A stretch of DNA of 32,849 nucleotides, taken from a virus. Every line of letters begins with the position of its first letter. The first letter of the stretch is position 1. The notes below the pieces were generated by a model that saw nothing but the letters and a program-made list of their open reading frames with translations, did not search any database and had not been told where the DNA came from. The position numbers were made by a program, and so were the translations under genes. The stretch is from positions 1-32,849 of IMG/VR virus record IMGVR_UViG_3300042883_000328; one strand, given 5' to 3'. Shown in pieces: positions 1 to 8,950 of this stretch.

Positions 1-2
1 AT

Positions 3-1127
3 GGGTTATTTATTCCAATGGAATGGAATATGGAAGGATTTATTGACCGGTATGGTCATCCTGTATTTCAAAAACCGGCTGAACCTATAATGGGTGTAGA
101 TGGGGCATTGATTAAAAATGGAGCCATTGACTATTGGGAAGCTGAGGTTGAGTCATTAAAGAGTGATGCAGATGCCTTAAATGAGTTTTATCGTCAGTTC
201 CCACGTACTGAGTCACACGCATTCAGAGATGAGAGCAAACAGGCTCTATTTAACTTAACTAAGATATATCAGCAAATTGACTATAACGACTCAATGATTA
301 AGGACCATTACCTTACTCGTGGGTCATTCTCGTGGAAAGATGGAATAAAAGATACGCAAGTTATATGGACTCCTGAGCAAAGGGGTAGATTCAATATTAG
401 TTGGGCACCACCTAAGCATATGCAAAATAATGTTCATATAAGAAATGGTATCAAGTATCCCGGCAACGAGCATCTTGGTTCCTTTGGTTGTGACTCCTAC
501 GATATCTCAGCAGTGGTAGGGGGACGTGGGTCTAATGGAGCATTGCACGGTATGACTAAGTTTCATATGGACGATGCTCCTGTTAATCAGTTTTTCCTAG
601 AGTATATTGCTCGTCCTCAGACAGCAGAGATATTCTTTGAGGAGGTACTAATGGCAATTGTATTTTACGGTATGCCAATATTAGTAGAGAATAACAAACC
701 AAGACTATTATACCATATTAAAAATAGAGGCTATAGGGGATACAGTTTAAACCGTCCTGACAAGCAGTTAATGAAATTGTCAAAGACTGAGCGTGAACTT
801 GGAGGTATACCCAACTCTTCTGAAGACGTAAAGCAAGCACACGCATCAGCTATTGAGTCGTATATTGAGAAATTTGTGGGGATGGATTTGGAAGCAAAGT
901 ACAGAGACCCTGAAGAGATGGGTACAATGTCATTTACAAGGACCCTTGAGGATTGGGCAAAATTTGACATTAATGACAGAACAAAGTTTGATGCCTCCAT
1001 TAGTTCAGGTTTATGCATAATGGCAAACCAAAAACATATGTATATGCCGGAGAAAAAAGAATCAAAATTAATTATTAACTTCGCCAAGTATACAAATGAT
1101 GGTACAACAAGTCAATTGATTAGATGA
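3..1127 (+). CDS. terL: Terminase large subunit, C-terminal part (5' end outside window)
   Basis: This is the C-terminal nuclease half of the DNA-packaging terminase, which cuts concatemeric DNA at the start and end of head filling. The frame is open to the window edge and reads GLFIP before the first ATG at 18, so that ATG is internal and the ATPase half lies upstream. Counting from the ATG at 18, the RNase H-like nuclease is suggested by an acidic strand GCDSYD near residues 157-162, a second acidic patch FFEEV near 209, and a late acidic segment FDINDRTKFD near 315-325. EFYRQFPRTESHAFRD is a stretch typical of this terminase group. The stop overlaps the portal ATG (ATGA), so the two genes are translationally coupled. 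G+C looks higher than in the genes that follow. The family call is by eye; the order terL-portal-capsid supports it strongly. Confidence 0.88.
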   Translation, partial: GLFIPMEWNMEGFIDRYGHPVFQKPAEPIMGVDGALIKNGAIDYWEAEVESLKSDADALNEFYRQFPRTESHAFRDESKQALFNLTKIYQQIDYNDSMIKDHYLTRGSFSWKDGIKDTQVIWTPEQRGRFNISWAPPKHMQNNVHIRNGIKYPGNEHLGSFGCDSYDISAVVGGRGSNGALHGMTKFHMDDAPVNQFFLEYIARPQTAEIFFEEVLMAIVFYGMPILVENNKPRLLYHIKNRGYRGYSLNRPDKQLMKLSKTERELGGIPNSSEDVKQAHASAIESYIEKFVGMDLEAKYRDPEEMGTMSFTRTLEDWAKFDINDRTKFDASISSGLCIMANQKHMYMPEKKESKLIINFAKYTNDGTTSQLIR

Positions 1128-3559
1128 AAAATATAGCAATACAAGTAAATGCAACATCTTTTCCAAGTCAGTTAGTAACTGATTCGGAAAAAGCATCCAA
1201 AGAGTTTGGGATACAAGTTGGTTCCGCCATCACATATGAGTGGTTCCGTAAGGACGGAAGTTCTTGTAGGTATTACAGTCAATGGAGAGATTTTCGTAGA
1301 GTAAGATTGTACGCACGTGGTGAACAGTCAATTGCTAAATATAAAAATGAATTAGCGATTGATGGAGACTTGTCTTATTTAAATTTAGATTGGACTCCGG
1401 TTCCTATTATTCCTAAGTTTATTGACATTGTTGTCAATGGTATGTCTGATAGACTTTTTAAGGTAAAGGCTTACGCACAAGATGCGATGTCTCAATCTAA
1501 AAGAAGTAGATATCAAGATATGGTTGAAACTCAAATGGCAGGTAAACCTATTCTAACTAAAATTCAGGAAATGACAGGAGTAAATCCATTTGTGATGGAT
1601 CCTGATAAATTACCTGAAACGGATGAGGAGTTGTCATTGTATATGCAATTGAATTATAAACCTGCTATTGAAATTGCAGAAGAAGAAGCTATCAATACAA
1701 TATTTGACGCAAATCATTATGATGATATTCGTAAAAGAATTGATTACGATATTACAGTTGTTGGGTTAGGAATTGCAAAGCACGAATTTTTACAAGGTGC
1801 AGGTGTTAAGGTTTCATATGTAGATCCTGCTAATGTTGTTTATAGTTATACTGAGGATCCATTCTTTAAAGATTGTTTTTATTGGGGTGAAATTAAAACA
1901 GTTCCAATAATTGAGTTAATGAAAATTGACCAATCTTTAACTAAAGAAGATTTACAAGAAATTACACAATACAGCCAATCTTGGTATGATTATTATAATG
2001 TTGCTCAATTTTATGAGAACAGTATGTTTTATAGAGATACTTGTACACTTTTATATTTCAATTATAAAACAAGTAAGAAGGTAGTTTATAAAAAGAAAAA
2101 TCTTGAAGGTGGTGGTTCACGCATTATTGAAAAAGATGATACATTTAATCCTCCTGCTGAAAAAATGGAGGAAGGCAATTTTGAGAAGATAGAGAAAACA
2201 ATTGATGTTTGGTATGAAGGTATAATGGTAATGGGTACAAATATGCTATTACAATGGAGGTTATCTGAAAATATGGTTCGTCCAAGTTCATCTACTCAAC
2301 ACGCACTACCAAACTATGTTGCTTGTGCTCCACGTATGTACAAAGGAGTAATTGAATCATTATGCAGAAGGATGATACCATTTGCTGATTTGATTCAAAT
2401 AACACATTTGAAATTACAACAAGTTATTGCACGTACAGTTCCTGATGGTGTATTTATAGATGCAGATGGATTAAGTGAAATTGATTTAGGAACAGGTAAT
2501 GCTTACAATCCTGAAGATGCTTTAAGATTATATTTCCAAACAGGTAGTGTAATTGGTAGAAGCTTTACTCAAGATGGTGACTTTAATAATGCAAGAGTTC
2601 CTATTACTCAGTTAAACTCTAACTCAGGAGCAGGCAAAACTCAAATGCTTATTACAAATATGAACCATTATGTGGATATGATTAGGTCTGTAACCGGTCT
2701 TAATGAAGCAAGAGATGGTTCTAATCCTGACCCTAATTCATTGGTTGGTTTACAAAAGCTAGCAGCATTAAACTCAAATACAGCCACAAGACATATACTT
2801 GATGGTTCTTTGTATATATATCGTTCATTAGCAGAAGCATTAACTTATAGGGTTGGTGATATTTTACAATACGCTGACTTTAAAGATGAATTTACAAATC
2901 AGATTGGTAAATACAATGTATCTATATTAAACGATATTAAAGACCTTTATATTTATGATTTTGGTATATTCATTGAGATTTCTCCTGATGAAGAGCAAAA
3001 AGCACAACTTGAAGCTAACATTCAAATGGCATTAGCTAAAGGTGATATTAATCTTGAAGATGCAATTGATATACGTGAGATAAGGAATCTTAAACTTGCT
3101 AATCAATTATTAAAGATGAAGCGCATTAAGACTCAAGAACGTGAGGAAAAAATGGCTATGCAAAAGCAAGCTATGATTGCTCAACAACAATTGAAGTCTC
3201 AAGAAATGGCAGGTCAAATGGCAATGCAAAAAATTGATATGGAGACTAGGTCTAAGATGCAGATTAAACAAGCTGAGATTGCATTTGAAATAGAAAAAAT
3301 GCAGAAAGAAGCTGAGTTAAAATCTCAATTAATGGCTGAAGAGTTCCAATATAGTCAACAAATGCACGGAATGGAGATTAATAATCTAACTGAAAGAGAG
3401 CAAAAGAAAGAAGATGCTAAGGCAAAAAGAATTAGCCAACAAAATACTGAGCAATCTAAGTTAATTAATCAAAGAAAAAACAATCTTCCTCCAATGAGTT
3501 TTGAATCAAATGAGGATAGTTTAGATGGGTTTGATCTAGCAGAATTTTCGCCTAGATAA
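1124..3559 (+). CDS. Portal protein
   Basis: This is the probable portal, the dodecameric ring at the head vertex through which DNA enters and leaves. The 811 residues fit the large portals of P22-like and crAss-like phages. The gene begins inside the terminase stop codon and lies just before the scaffold and capsid genes, the usual portal position. The N-terminal 600 residues are mixed alpha/beta (clip, stem and wing expected). Residues about 660-775 form a long, charged, Gln/Met/Lys/Glu-rich helical stretch (for example EKMAMQKQAMIAQQQ), as expected for a coiled-coil barrel domain at the C-terminus that projects into the capsid. The last 40 residues are acidic and probably disordered. The sequence does not show whether the barrel is retained in mature heads. 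Confidence 0.85.
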   Translation: MKNIAIQVNATSFPSQLVTDSEKASKEFGIQVGSAITYEWFRKDGSSCRYYSQWRDFRRVRLYARGEQSIAKYKNELAIDGDLSYLNLDWTPVPIIPKFIDIVVNGMSDRLFKVKAYAQDAMSQSKRSRYQDMVETQMAGKPILTKIQEMTGVNPFVMDPDKLPETDEELSLYMQLNYKPAIEIAEEEAINTIFDANHYDDIRKRIDYDITVVGLGIAKHEFLQGAGVKVSYVDPANVVYSYTEDPFFKDCFYWGEIKTVPIIELMKIDQSLTKEDLQEITQYSQSWYDYYNVAQFYENSMFYRDTCTLLYFNYKTSKKVVYKKKNLEGGGSRIIEKDDTFNPPAEKMEEGNFEKIEKTIDVWYEGIMVMGTNMLLQWRLSENMVRPSSSTQHALPNYVACAPRMYKGVIESLCRRMIPFADLIQITHLKLQQVIARTVPDGVFIDADGLSEIDLGTGNAYNPEDALRLYFQTGSVIGRSFTQDGDFNNARVPITQLNSNSGAGKTQMLITNMNHYVDMIRSVTGLNEARDGSNPDPNSLVGLQKLAALNSNTATRHILDGSLYIYRSLAEALTYRVGDILQYADFKDEFTNQIGKYNVSILNDIKDLYIYDFGIFIEISPDEEQKAQLEANIQMALAKGDINLEDAIDIREIRNLKLANQLLKMKRIKTQEREEKMAMQKQAMIAQQQLKSQEMAGQMAMQKIDMETRSKMQIKQAEIAFEIEKMQKEAELKSQLMAEEFQYSQQMHGMEINNLTEREQKKEDAKAKRISQQNTEQSKLINQRKNNLPPMSFESNEDSLDGFDLAEFSPR

Positions 3560-3578
3560 AAATATCAAATTTTTTATA

Positions 3579-3586
3579 TATTTTTG
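3579..3586 (+). promoter_or_regulatory. Possible -7 box TATTTTTG upstream of scaffold gene
   Basis: TATTTTTG matches the Bacteroidota -7 consensus TAnnTTTG and lies about 20 nt before the scaffold ATG in a 47-nt AT-rich gap. No TTTG is visible at the expected -33 distance, so the match may be chance in AT-rich DNA. Confidence 0.22.
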
Positions 3587-3606
3587 TATAAATAAAATCA
3601 AATCAA

Positions 3607-4704
3607 ATGGAATTATTAAAAGTTAGATCATTAGATGTAATTGAACCGAAAAGCGTTCAAGAAGTTGAAACACAGTTACTCGAAAAACACGAGCAATCGT
3701 TAAGCAATGAACAAGAAGATTTGCAAATACCTGAAAATGTTGTACACGACACTGTACAAAATTCAGATTTGGAGTTAAAGGAAGAGGACGTTCTTTCATA
3801 TATTGGAAAAAGATACAATAAGCAAATTAACTCATTTGATGAGTTGATGGCTGAACGTAAAGAAAATGAACAATTGCCTGAAGATGTTTCTGCTTATATG
3901 AAATATAAAAAAGAAACAGGTAGGGGATTTGAAGATTTTCTTAAATTGAACAAGGATTATGATTCAATAGATTCTGAACAACTCCTTAAAGATTATCTTA
4001 TATCTACACAAGAAGGTCTTGACAGTAATGATATAGATACATTAATGGAGGATTACAGATTTGATGAAGATATTGACGATGAATTAACTGTAAAGAAAGT
4101 TAAAATCGCCAAAAAGAAAGTTATTGCTGAGGCTAAAAAATACTTCAATTCTCAAAAAGAGAAATACAAAGTGCCCCTTGAGTCAAGTGAGGCATTTGTT
4201 TCCGATGATGAGAAAGAGATGTATCAAAGCTACAAGCAGTATACCCAACAAGCAAAGACAATAGAAGAAGAGAACAATCGTAAACGTCAATGGTTTAACC
4301 AAAAGACAGATGATGTTTTTGGAAATGAGTTCAAAGGTTTTGAGTTCAATGTCAATAACAAAAAAATTACGTTTGCTCCCGGAGATGCCTCAGAGTTAAA
4401 AAAGAATCAATCGACTCCTCAGAACTTTATAAACAAGTATTTGGATGAGCAAGGTTTAATTAAAGATGCTGTAGGATATCACAGATCATTGTCTATAGCA
4501 ATGAACCCTGATAGGTTTGCTAAGTTTTTTTATGAACAAGGGTTATCTGATGCTACTGAAGATGTAATGCGTAAAACCAAAAACATCAATATGTCAGAGA
4601 GAAGAGCACCTGAAGTTAGCAAAACATCAGAAGGTATGCAGGTAAAAGCGATAAATCCTGATTCAGGTAAAAACCTGAGAATTCGCAGTATAAAAAAGAT
4701 TTAA
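3607..4704 (+). CDS. Probable head scaffolding protein
   Basis: I infer a capsid assembly scaffold from position and composition. The gene sits between portal and major capsid protein, and its 365 residues are highly charged, rich in Glu/Lys/Asp/Gln, almost free of Cys and Trp, and predicted largely helical. The N-terminal 60 residues are acidic and look disordered. Residues 115-240 are coiled-coil-like. The C-terminus is basic (IRSIKKI), as in many scaffolds, where a basic helix-loop-helix contacts the capsid protein. No protease motif is visible. An internal capsid protein is the main alternative. The start is preceded by an A-rich leader without Shine-Dalgarno sequence. Confidence 0.6.
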   Translation: MELLKVRSLDVIEPKSVQEVETQLLEKHEQSLSNEQEDLQIPENVVHDTVQNSDLELKEEDVLSYIGKRYNKQINSFDELMAERKENEQLPEDVSAYMKYKKETGRGFEDFLKLNKDYDSIDSEQLLKDYLISTQEGLDSNDIDTLMEDYRFDEDIDDELTVKKVKIAKKKVIAEAKKYFNSQKEKYKVPLESSEAFVSDDEKEMYQSYKQYTQQAKTIEEENNRKRQWFNQKTDDVFGNEFKGFEFNVNNKKITFAPGDASELKKNQSTPQNFINKYLDEQGLIKDAVGYHRSLSIAMNPDRFAKFFYEQGLSDATEDVMRKTKNINMSERRAPEVSKTSEGMQVKAINPDSGKNLRIRSIKKI

Positions 4705-4726
4705 AAACATTTAAAAATTAAAAAAA

Positions 4727-6145
4727 ATGGCAAGTGCATTATTAAACAATCCTACCTACGCCCTGCAACCGTCAGCAGAACAGGTAGCATTACAAACAAA
4801 CTACATTACTAACTTCAACTTCTTGAATCAGTATCTACCTGATACTTATGAGAAAGAATTTGAGCGTTATGGTAACAGAACAATCGCATCTTTCTTACGT
4901 ATGGTAGGAGCAGAGATGCCGTCTAACTCTGATCAAATTAAATGGGCAGAACAAGGACGTTTACACATTAAGTATACCAACTGTACTTCAGCAGCAGCAG
5001 CAGGTGCTTCTACAGCAACTTTTACTGTAGCTGACAGTGGTGTAACTTACATCGCTATCCGTGTTGGACAAACTTTGATGATTCAAAACAATACATCAGG
5101 TGTTTTCAACAAAGCTATTGTAACTGCAGTAGGTTCAGCAACAACTTTCACTGTAGCTTATTATGAGACTGCAGGTCAAGCTTTTGCAGTTTCTACTCAA
5201 TGTACTGTATTCATTTACGGTTCTGAGTTTAAAAAAGGAACTAACGGAATGGTTGGTTCTCTAGAATCAGAAGATGATATCTACAGCAATAACCCTATTA
5301 TCATTAAAGATAAATATGCGGTTAATGGTTCTGATATGGCTCAAATTGGTTGGGTTGAAGTTACTACTGAGAACGGTGCTACAGGATACTTGTGGTATTT
5401 GAAATCAGAGCACGAGACTCGTCTTCGTTTTGAAGATTACCTAGAAACTTCTATGATTGAAGCAGTTCCTGCTGCATCTTCTTCCGGTGCTGCAACTGCA
5501 GGATACATTGGTTCTGAAGGTATCTTCTACGTAGTAAACAATCGTGGTAACGTATGGGGTGGTGGTACTCCAACAAGTCTTTCTGATTGGGATTCTATCG
5601 TTTCTCGTTTGGATAAGCAAGGTGCTATCGAAGAAAACGTAGTATTCGTAAATCGTGGATTGAGCTTTGACATTGACAATATGTTAGCTACATTGAACGG
5701 TTATAACGGAGTTAATGCTGCAGGTGCTGCATCTTATGGTCTTTTTGACAATGATGTTGATATGGCATTAAACTTAGGTTTCACAGGATTCCGTAGAGGT
5801 TATGATTTCTACAAATCTGATTGGAAATACTTGAACGATCCAACAATGCGTGGTGGTCTAAATACTACTGCTGCAACTGCAACCGGTACTATTACAGGTT
5901 TAATGGTTCCTGCAGGTTCTACTTCAGTTTATGACCAAATTATGGGCAAAAACGCTAAACGTCCGTTCTTACACGTTCGTTACCGTGCTTCTGAAGCTGA
6001 AGATCGTAGATACAAAACTTGGATTACAGGTTCTGCCGGTGGTGCTGCTACTAGCGACTTGGATGCAATGGAGGTTAACTTCCTTTCTGAGCGTTGCGTA
6101 TGTACTCTTGGAGCAAATAACTTTGTATTGTTCCGTTACGGATAG
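4727..6145 (+). CDS. Major capsid protein
   Basis: This is the probable HK97-fold shell protein. The 472 residues have about the usual length for crAss-like capsid proteins. The N-terminus contains conserved-looking segments (EKEFERYGNRTIASFLRMVG), and the C-terminal part FLHVRYRASEAEDRRYKTW followed by FLSERCVCTLGANNF resembles the P-domain/A-domain end of this group. Residues about 85-165 look like an inserted beta-rich domain (Ala/Thr/Val-rich, VGQTLMIQNN). Codon choice is more uniform, with more C-ending codons than in its neighbours, as expected for the most expressed gene. The gene is followed at once by a strong terminator, which fits high expression. The start has an A-rich leader (AAAAAAAATGGC) and no Shine-Dalgarno sequence. 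Confidence 0.85.
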   Translation: MASALLNNPTYALQPSAEQVALQTNYITNFNFLNQYLPDTYEKEFERYGNRTIASFLRMVGAEMPSNSDQIKWAEQGRLHIKYTNCTSAAAAGASTATFTVADSGVTYIAIRVGQTLMIQNNTSGVFNKAIVTAVGSATTFTVAYYETAGQAFAVSTQCTVFIYGSEFKKGTNGMVGSLESEDDIYSNNPIIIKDKYAVNGSDMAQIGWVEVTTENGATGYLWYLKSEHETRLRFEDYLETSMIEAVPAASSSGAATAGYIGSEGIFYVVNNRGNVWGGGTPTSLSDWDSIVSRLDKQGAIEENVVFVNRGLSFDIDNMLATLNGYNGVNAAGAASYGLFDNDVDMALNLGFTGFRRGYDFYKSDWKYLNDPTMRGGLNTTAATATGTITGLMVPAGSTSVYDQIMGKNAKRPFLHVRYRASEAEDRRYKTWITGSAGGAATSDLDAMEVNFLSERCVCTLGANNFVLFRYG

Positions 6146-6166
6146 TATTAAAGAAAAACCAAATAT

Positions 6167-6197
6167 GGAGGGTGTCTTTAAAGACACTCTCCTTTTT
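6167..6197 (+). terminator. Rho-independent terminator after capsid gene
   Basis: A 10-bp stem (GGAGGGTGTC pairing with GACACTCTCC, with one G-U pair) closes a TTTAAA loop and is followed directly by TTTTT. It lies 22 nt after the capsid stop codon. It should end or attenuate the capsid transcript and so set capsid message apart from the downstream tail genes. Confidence 0.88.
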
Positions 6198-6224
6198 AAC
6201 TTAAATTAAATTAAATAAAATAAA

Positions 6225-6968
6225 ATGGCAAAGACTATAATAATTGCAGATAAAGTATATAAATTAAAAGTGGGCAATCCACTTTCATACACATTAGCTT
6301 CTAGGAATCACCCTCGTTTTCCTTTAATGTGGTTTGACGAAAAGAATAATCAAAACCGTGCTTTAAGATATTCAGTAAACCAAAAGTCTCCTTTTGAGGA
6401 TGAACAAGATGGTAATGCTATTATTGAACCGATTATTTTTGAGGATGGATTTTTAAGAGTTCCAAGAACAAACCCGGTTTTACAAGAATTTCTACACTAC
6501 CATCCATTAAATGGCAATATTTTTATTGAGGTAGATAAAGAGAAAGATGCAAGTATAGAAGTTGAGGATTTAAATACAGAGGTTGATGCGTTGGTTGAAG
6601 CTCGTCAGCTTACACTTGACCAAATTGAGACTTTAACAAGAGTTTTATTTGGAAAAGACCCCTCTACAGTATCAACTGCTGAGTTAAAAAGGGACATTTT
6701 AGTATACGCAAAAACAAATCCTAGAGAATTTTTGAATGTATTAAATGATCCTGAATTAAAATTCCAAGCAAAAGTTCGTTTATTTTTTGAAAATAAACTA
6801 TTAATACTAAGAAATTCAGAAAAAGAAGTGTGGTTTAATACCATTACTAATAAAAAGAAGATGTTATCCGTTCCATTTGGGGAAGATCCTTATGGTATGG
6901 TTGCCCATTATTTACAAAGCGATGAAGGTCTTGACTCTCTAAAGATGTTAGAATCATCTTTAGGTTAG
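6225..6968 (+). CDS. Post-capsid structural protein of unknown function
   Basis: I cannot give this 247-residue protein a firm function. It lies between the capsid gene and the connector genes and is isolated by a terminator on each side. The N-terminal 100 residues are beta-rich and include FEDGFLRVPRTNPVLQEF, then HYHPLNGNIFIEVD, a pattern seen in proteins encoded next to phage capsid genes. Residues about 125-175 form a helical segment (LTLDQIETLTRVLFG, then STAELKRDILVYAK) resembling a small helix-extended-helix DNA- or protein-binding unit. The C-terminal 60 residues end in an acidic helix. A capsid decoration or head-completion role is possible. The leader is A/T-rich (TAAAATAAAATGG). 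Confidence 0.7.
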   Translation: MAKTIIIADKVYKLKVGNPLSYTLASRNHPRFPLMWFDEKNNQNRALRYSVNQKSPFEDEQDGNAIIEPIIFEDGFLRVPRTNPVLQEFLHYHPLNGNIFIEVDKEKDASIEVEDLNTEVDALVEARQLTLDQIETLTRVLFGKDPSTVSTAELKRDILVYAKTNPREFLNVLNDPELKFQAKVRLFFENKLLILRNSEKEVWFNTITNKKKMLSVPFGEDPYGMVAHYLQSDEGLDSLKMLESSLG

Positions 6969-7003
6969 TAAATATCTCTGTTTTTGTTTGATTAAATAAG
7001 AAA

Positions 7004-7035
7004 GAAGGGGGCACTCATTGTGTCCTCTTTTTTTT
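7004..7035 (+). terminator. Rho-independent terminator before connector genes
   Basis: The left arm GAAGGGGGCAC pairs with GTGTCCTCTT (two G-U pairs) around a TCATT loop, followed by a run of eight T. It lies 36 nt after the stop of the preceding gene and 26 nt before the next start, so the connector/tail genes need readthrough or their own promoter. Confidence 0.82.
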
Positions 7036-7038
7036 ATG

Positions 7039-7046
7039 TATATTTG
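7039..7046 (+). promoter_or_regulatory. Possible -7 box TATATTTG driving the connector/tail operon
   Basis: TATATTTG is an exact match to the Bacteroidota -7 consensus TAnnTTTG. It sits directly after a terminator T-run and 14 nt before the next ATG. An ATTG at 7017-7020 lies near the -33 distance but inside the terminator, and it differs from TTTG at one base. The position between a terminator and a long downstream operon is what makes it plausible. Confidence 0.38.
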
Positions 7047-7060
7047 TAAAAAAAGTACTA

Positions 7061-8014
7061 ATGATAAATGGAGTAAGAAATGCTGTATTATCCGTTCTGA
7101 ATAAGAATAATTATGGATATATATCTCCTTCTGATTTTAATTTGTATGCAGCTAATTCACAAATGGAGATTTTTGAAGAGTATTTTAGCAATTATAATAA
7201 AGTTATAAATGCTGAGAATGCCCGTTTATCAGGTGTAGATTATGCTGATATGGAACAACCTATTGCAGAGGTTTTAGAATATTTTTTAAGAACAGATTAT
7301 CTATCAAAAATTTCTGCTAATAAATTCTCAATGCCAACACCAACGACTACAGGATACTATACGTATATGTTGTTGGATATTAAATGTAAACCTGTTGTCC
7401 TTAGAACAGGCACAAATACAAGTGTAGTTGCTTCGCAATTGGTTGATAGCACTGCATTATTTACTACATATGGTATTGCTGCAGGGGATGTTGTAACCAA
7501 TTTAACTACAGGATTAGTATCTACAGTATTGTCTGTAGTAAGCAATACAGTTTTATCATTAGATTCAAATATATTTTTAGCAGTAGGAAATGCTTATGCT
7601 ATTATTTCTTCTGCCACTGTTGTTCAAGCTGAAAAAGTAATAAATAATAAACTTTCTTTATTGGTTAATTCTAATTTAACTCAGCCAACAGTTGAGTTTC
7701 CTGTTTATGCATTACAAGGTAATGAGCTAACTTTTTATCCTGTTACTATAGTTAATAAAGGTCAAATAGAAGCAACTTATTTTAGGTACCCTGCAGTTCC
7801 AAAATGGACATATATTACACTTGCAAATGGAGAGCCTGTATTTGATCAATCTCAAAATGATTATCAAGACTTTGAGTTACCTACTGAAGATGAGTATAAA
7901 TTAGTAACTAAAATACTTGAGTATTGTGGTATGTCAATTAGAGAAACACAAGTAACTCAATTTGGTATGTCTCAAGAACAAGCTCAACAACCTACATTTG
8001 CTATGCAACAATAA
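7061..8014 (+). CDS. Head-tail connector (ring) protein 1
   Basis: I infer a ring protein that docks below the portal. The 317-residue product begins with a helical segment (YISPSDFNLYAANSQMEIFE) characteristic of connector proteins encoded after the capsid gene in crAss-like and related Bacteroidota phages. Residues about 110-190 look like an inserted beta-barrel (GIAAGDVVTNLTTG, then VLSLDSNIF), after which the helical/beta core resumes and ends in PTEDEYKLVTKILEYCGMS and a Gln-rich tail. It is followed 11 nt later by the second connector gene. The assignment depends on gene order and overall look; no catalytic motif is expected. Confidence 0.62.
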   Translation: MINGVRNAVLSVLNKNNYGYISPSDFNLYAANSQMEIFEEYFSNYNKVINAENARLSGVDYADMEQPIAEVLEYFLRTDYLSKISANKFSMPTPTTTGYYTYMLLDIKCKPVVLRTGTNTSVVASQLVDSTALFTTYGIAAGDVVTNLTTGLVSTVLSVVSNTVLSLDSNIFLAVGNAYAIISSATVVQAEKVINNKLSLLVNSNLTQPTVEFPVYALQGNELTFYPVTIVNKGQIEATYFRYPAVPKWTYITLANGEPVFDQSQNDYQDFELPTEDEYKLVTKILEYCGMSIRETQVTQFGMSQEQAQQPTFAMQQ

Positions 8015-8025
8015 AACTTTAAAAA

Positions 8026-8949
8026 ATGGCATATATATCACAATATGAATATTATGAAAATGGTGGCGTAGTACCTGAAGATAAAAATTGGGGATCATAT
8101 CAATATGTTAGTTTAACAGATATTATCAACAACTTTTTGTTAATGTATTCCGGTAACCATTCTTTGGTTAATAATGAGGAGCGTTTTAAAGTATTATTTC
8201 ACGCAAAACGTGCAATTCAAGAATTAAATTACGATGCTTTTAAAGAGATAAAAATACTAGAGTTAACAGTCCCTGATAATTTAAGGTTTATTTTACCATC
8301 TGATTATGTGAATTGGGTGCGTGTATCGTTATATAAAAATGGATGGTTACGTCCGTTATCTGAGAATATTCAAACCCTTTCATCAAAGGCTTACCTTCAA
8401 GATAATACAGGTAGAATTTTATTTGATCAAAATGGGAATGCATTAAGTCCTCAGTACTCTAGTATAGACCTTGACAGATTAACACATATAAAGAAAAGCA
8501 TATACTTAAATCAAGGAAGCCAATTTAATGGTCAGTTAGGATGGAACTATGATGGAATGTGGTATTTTGATTACAACATTGGTACAGCATATGGTTTAAA
8601 TACAGAGACTGCAAACTTTAACCCTACATTTAATATTGAAAGAAAGACAGGGGTTATTAACTTTGATTCATCAATGTCAGGTGAATCTTGTATACTTGAA
8701 TATATATCTGACGGTATGGAACAAGGGGATAACTCTCTGATTACTGTTAATAAGTTATTTGAAGCATATGTTTATGCAGCAATTGAATATGAAATATTAA
8801 GTTCTAAACTTGGTGTACAAGAATATATTATCGCTCGTTCTCGTAAAAAAAGAAAAGCATTGTTAAATAATGCAAAGATTAGAATCAGTAACATTCATCC
8901 CGGCAGACTCTTAATGAATATGAGAGGAATGGACAAGCAAATAAAATAA
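8026..8949 (+). CDS. Head-tail adaptor (ring) protein 2, P22 gp4 / T7 gp11-like
   Basis: This is the probable second connector ring between portal and tail hub. The 307 residues include features of the adaptor family: a helical N-terminal core (NNEERFKVLFHAKRAIQELN), then the beta segment LELTVPDNLRFILPSDYV and WVRVSLYKNGWLRPL, and a C-terminal helical region with a basic end (RSRKKRKALLNNAKIR). In T7 the gp11-like adaptor sits under the portal and holds the gp12 nozzle, and here the gene directly precedes the hub gene by one base, which matches that partnership. The alternative label tail tubular protein A means the same role. Confidence 0.68.
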   Translation: MAYISQYEYYENGGVVPEDKNWGSYQYVSLTDIINNFLLMYSGNHSLVNNEERFKVLFHAKRAIQELNYDAFKEIKILELTVPDNLRFILPSDYVNWVRVSLYKNGWLRPLSENIQTLSSKAYLQDNTGRILFDQNGNALSPQYSSIDLDRLTHIKKSIYLNQGSQFNGQLGWNYDGMWYFDYNIGTAYGLNTETANFNPTFNIERKTGVINFDSSMSGESCILEYISDGMEQGDNSLITVNKLFEAYVYAAIEYEILSSKLGVQEYIIARSRKKRKALLNNAKIRISNIHPGRLLMNMRGMDKQIK

Positions 8950-8950
8950 A

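Noticed and set aside
731-1087. 118-codon minus-strand ORF inside terL
   Set aside because: Antisense shadow of a convincing conserved coding frame.
5931-6209. 92-codon plus-strand ORF overlapping the end of the capsid gene
   Set aside because: Out-of-frame shadow that runs through the terminator hairpin; no sign of programmed frameshifting at the junction.
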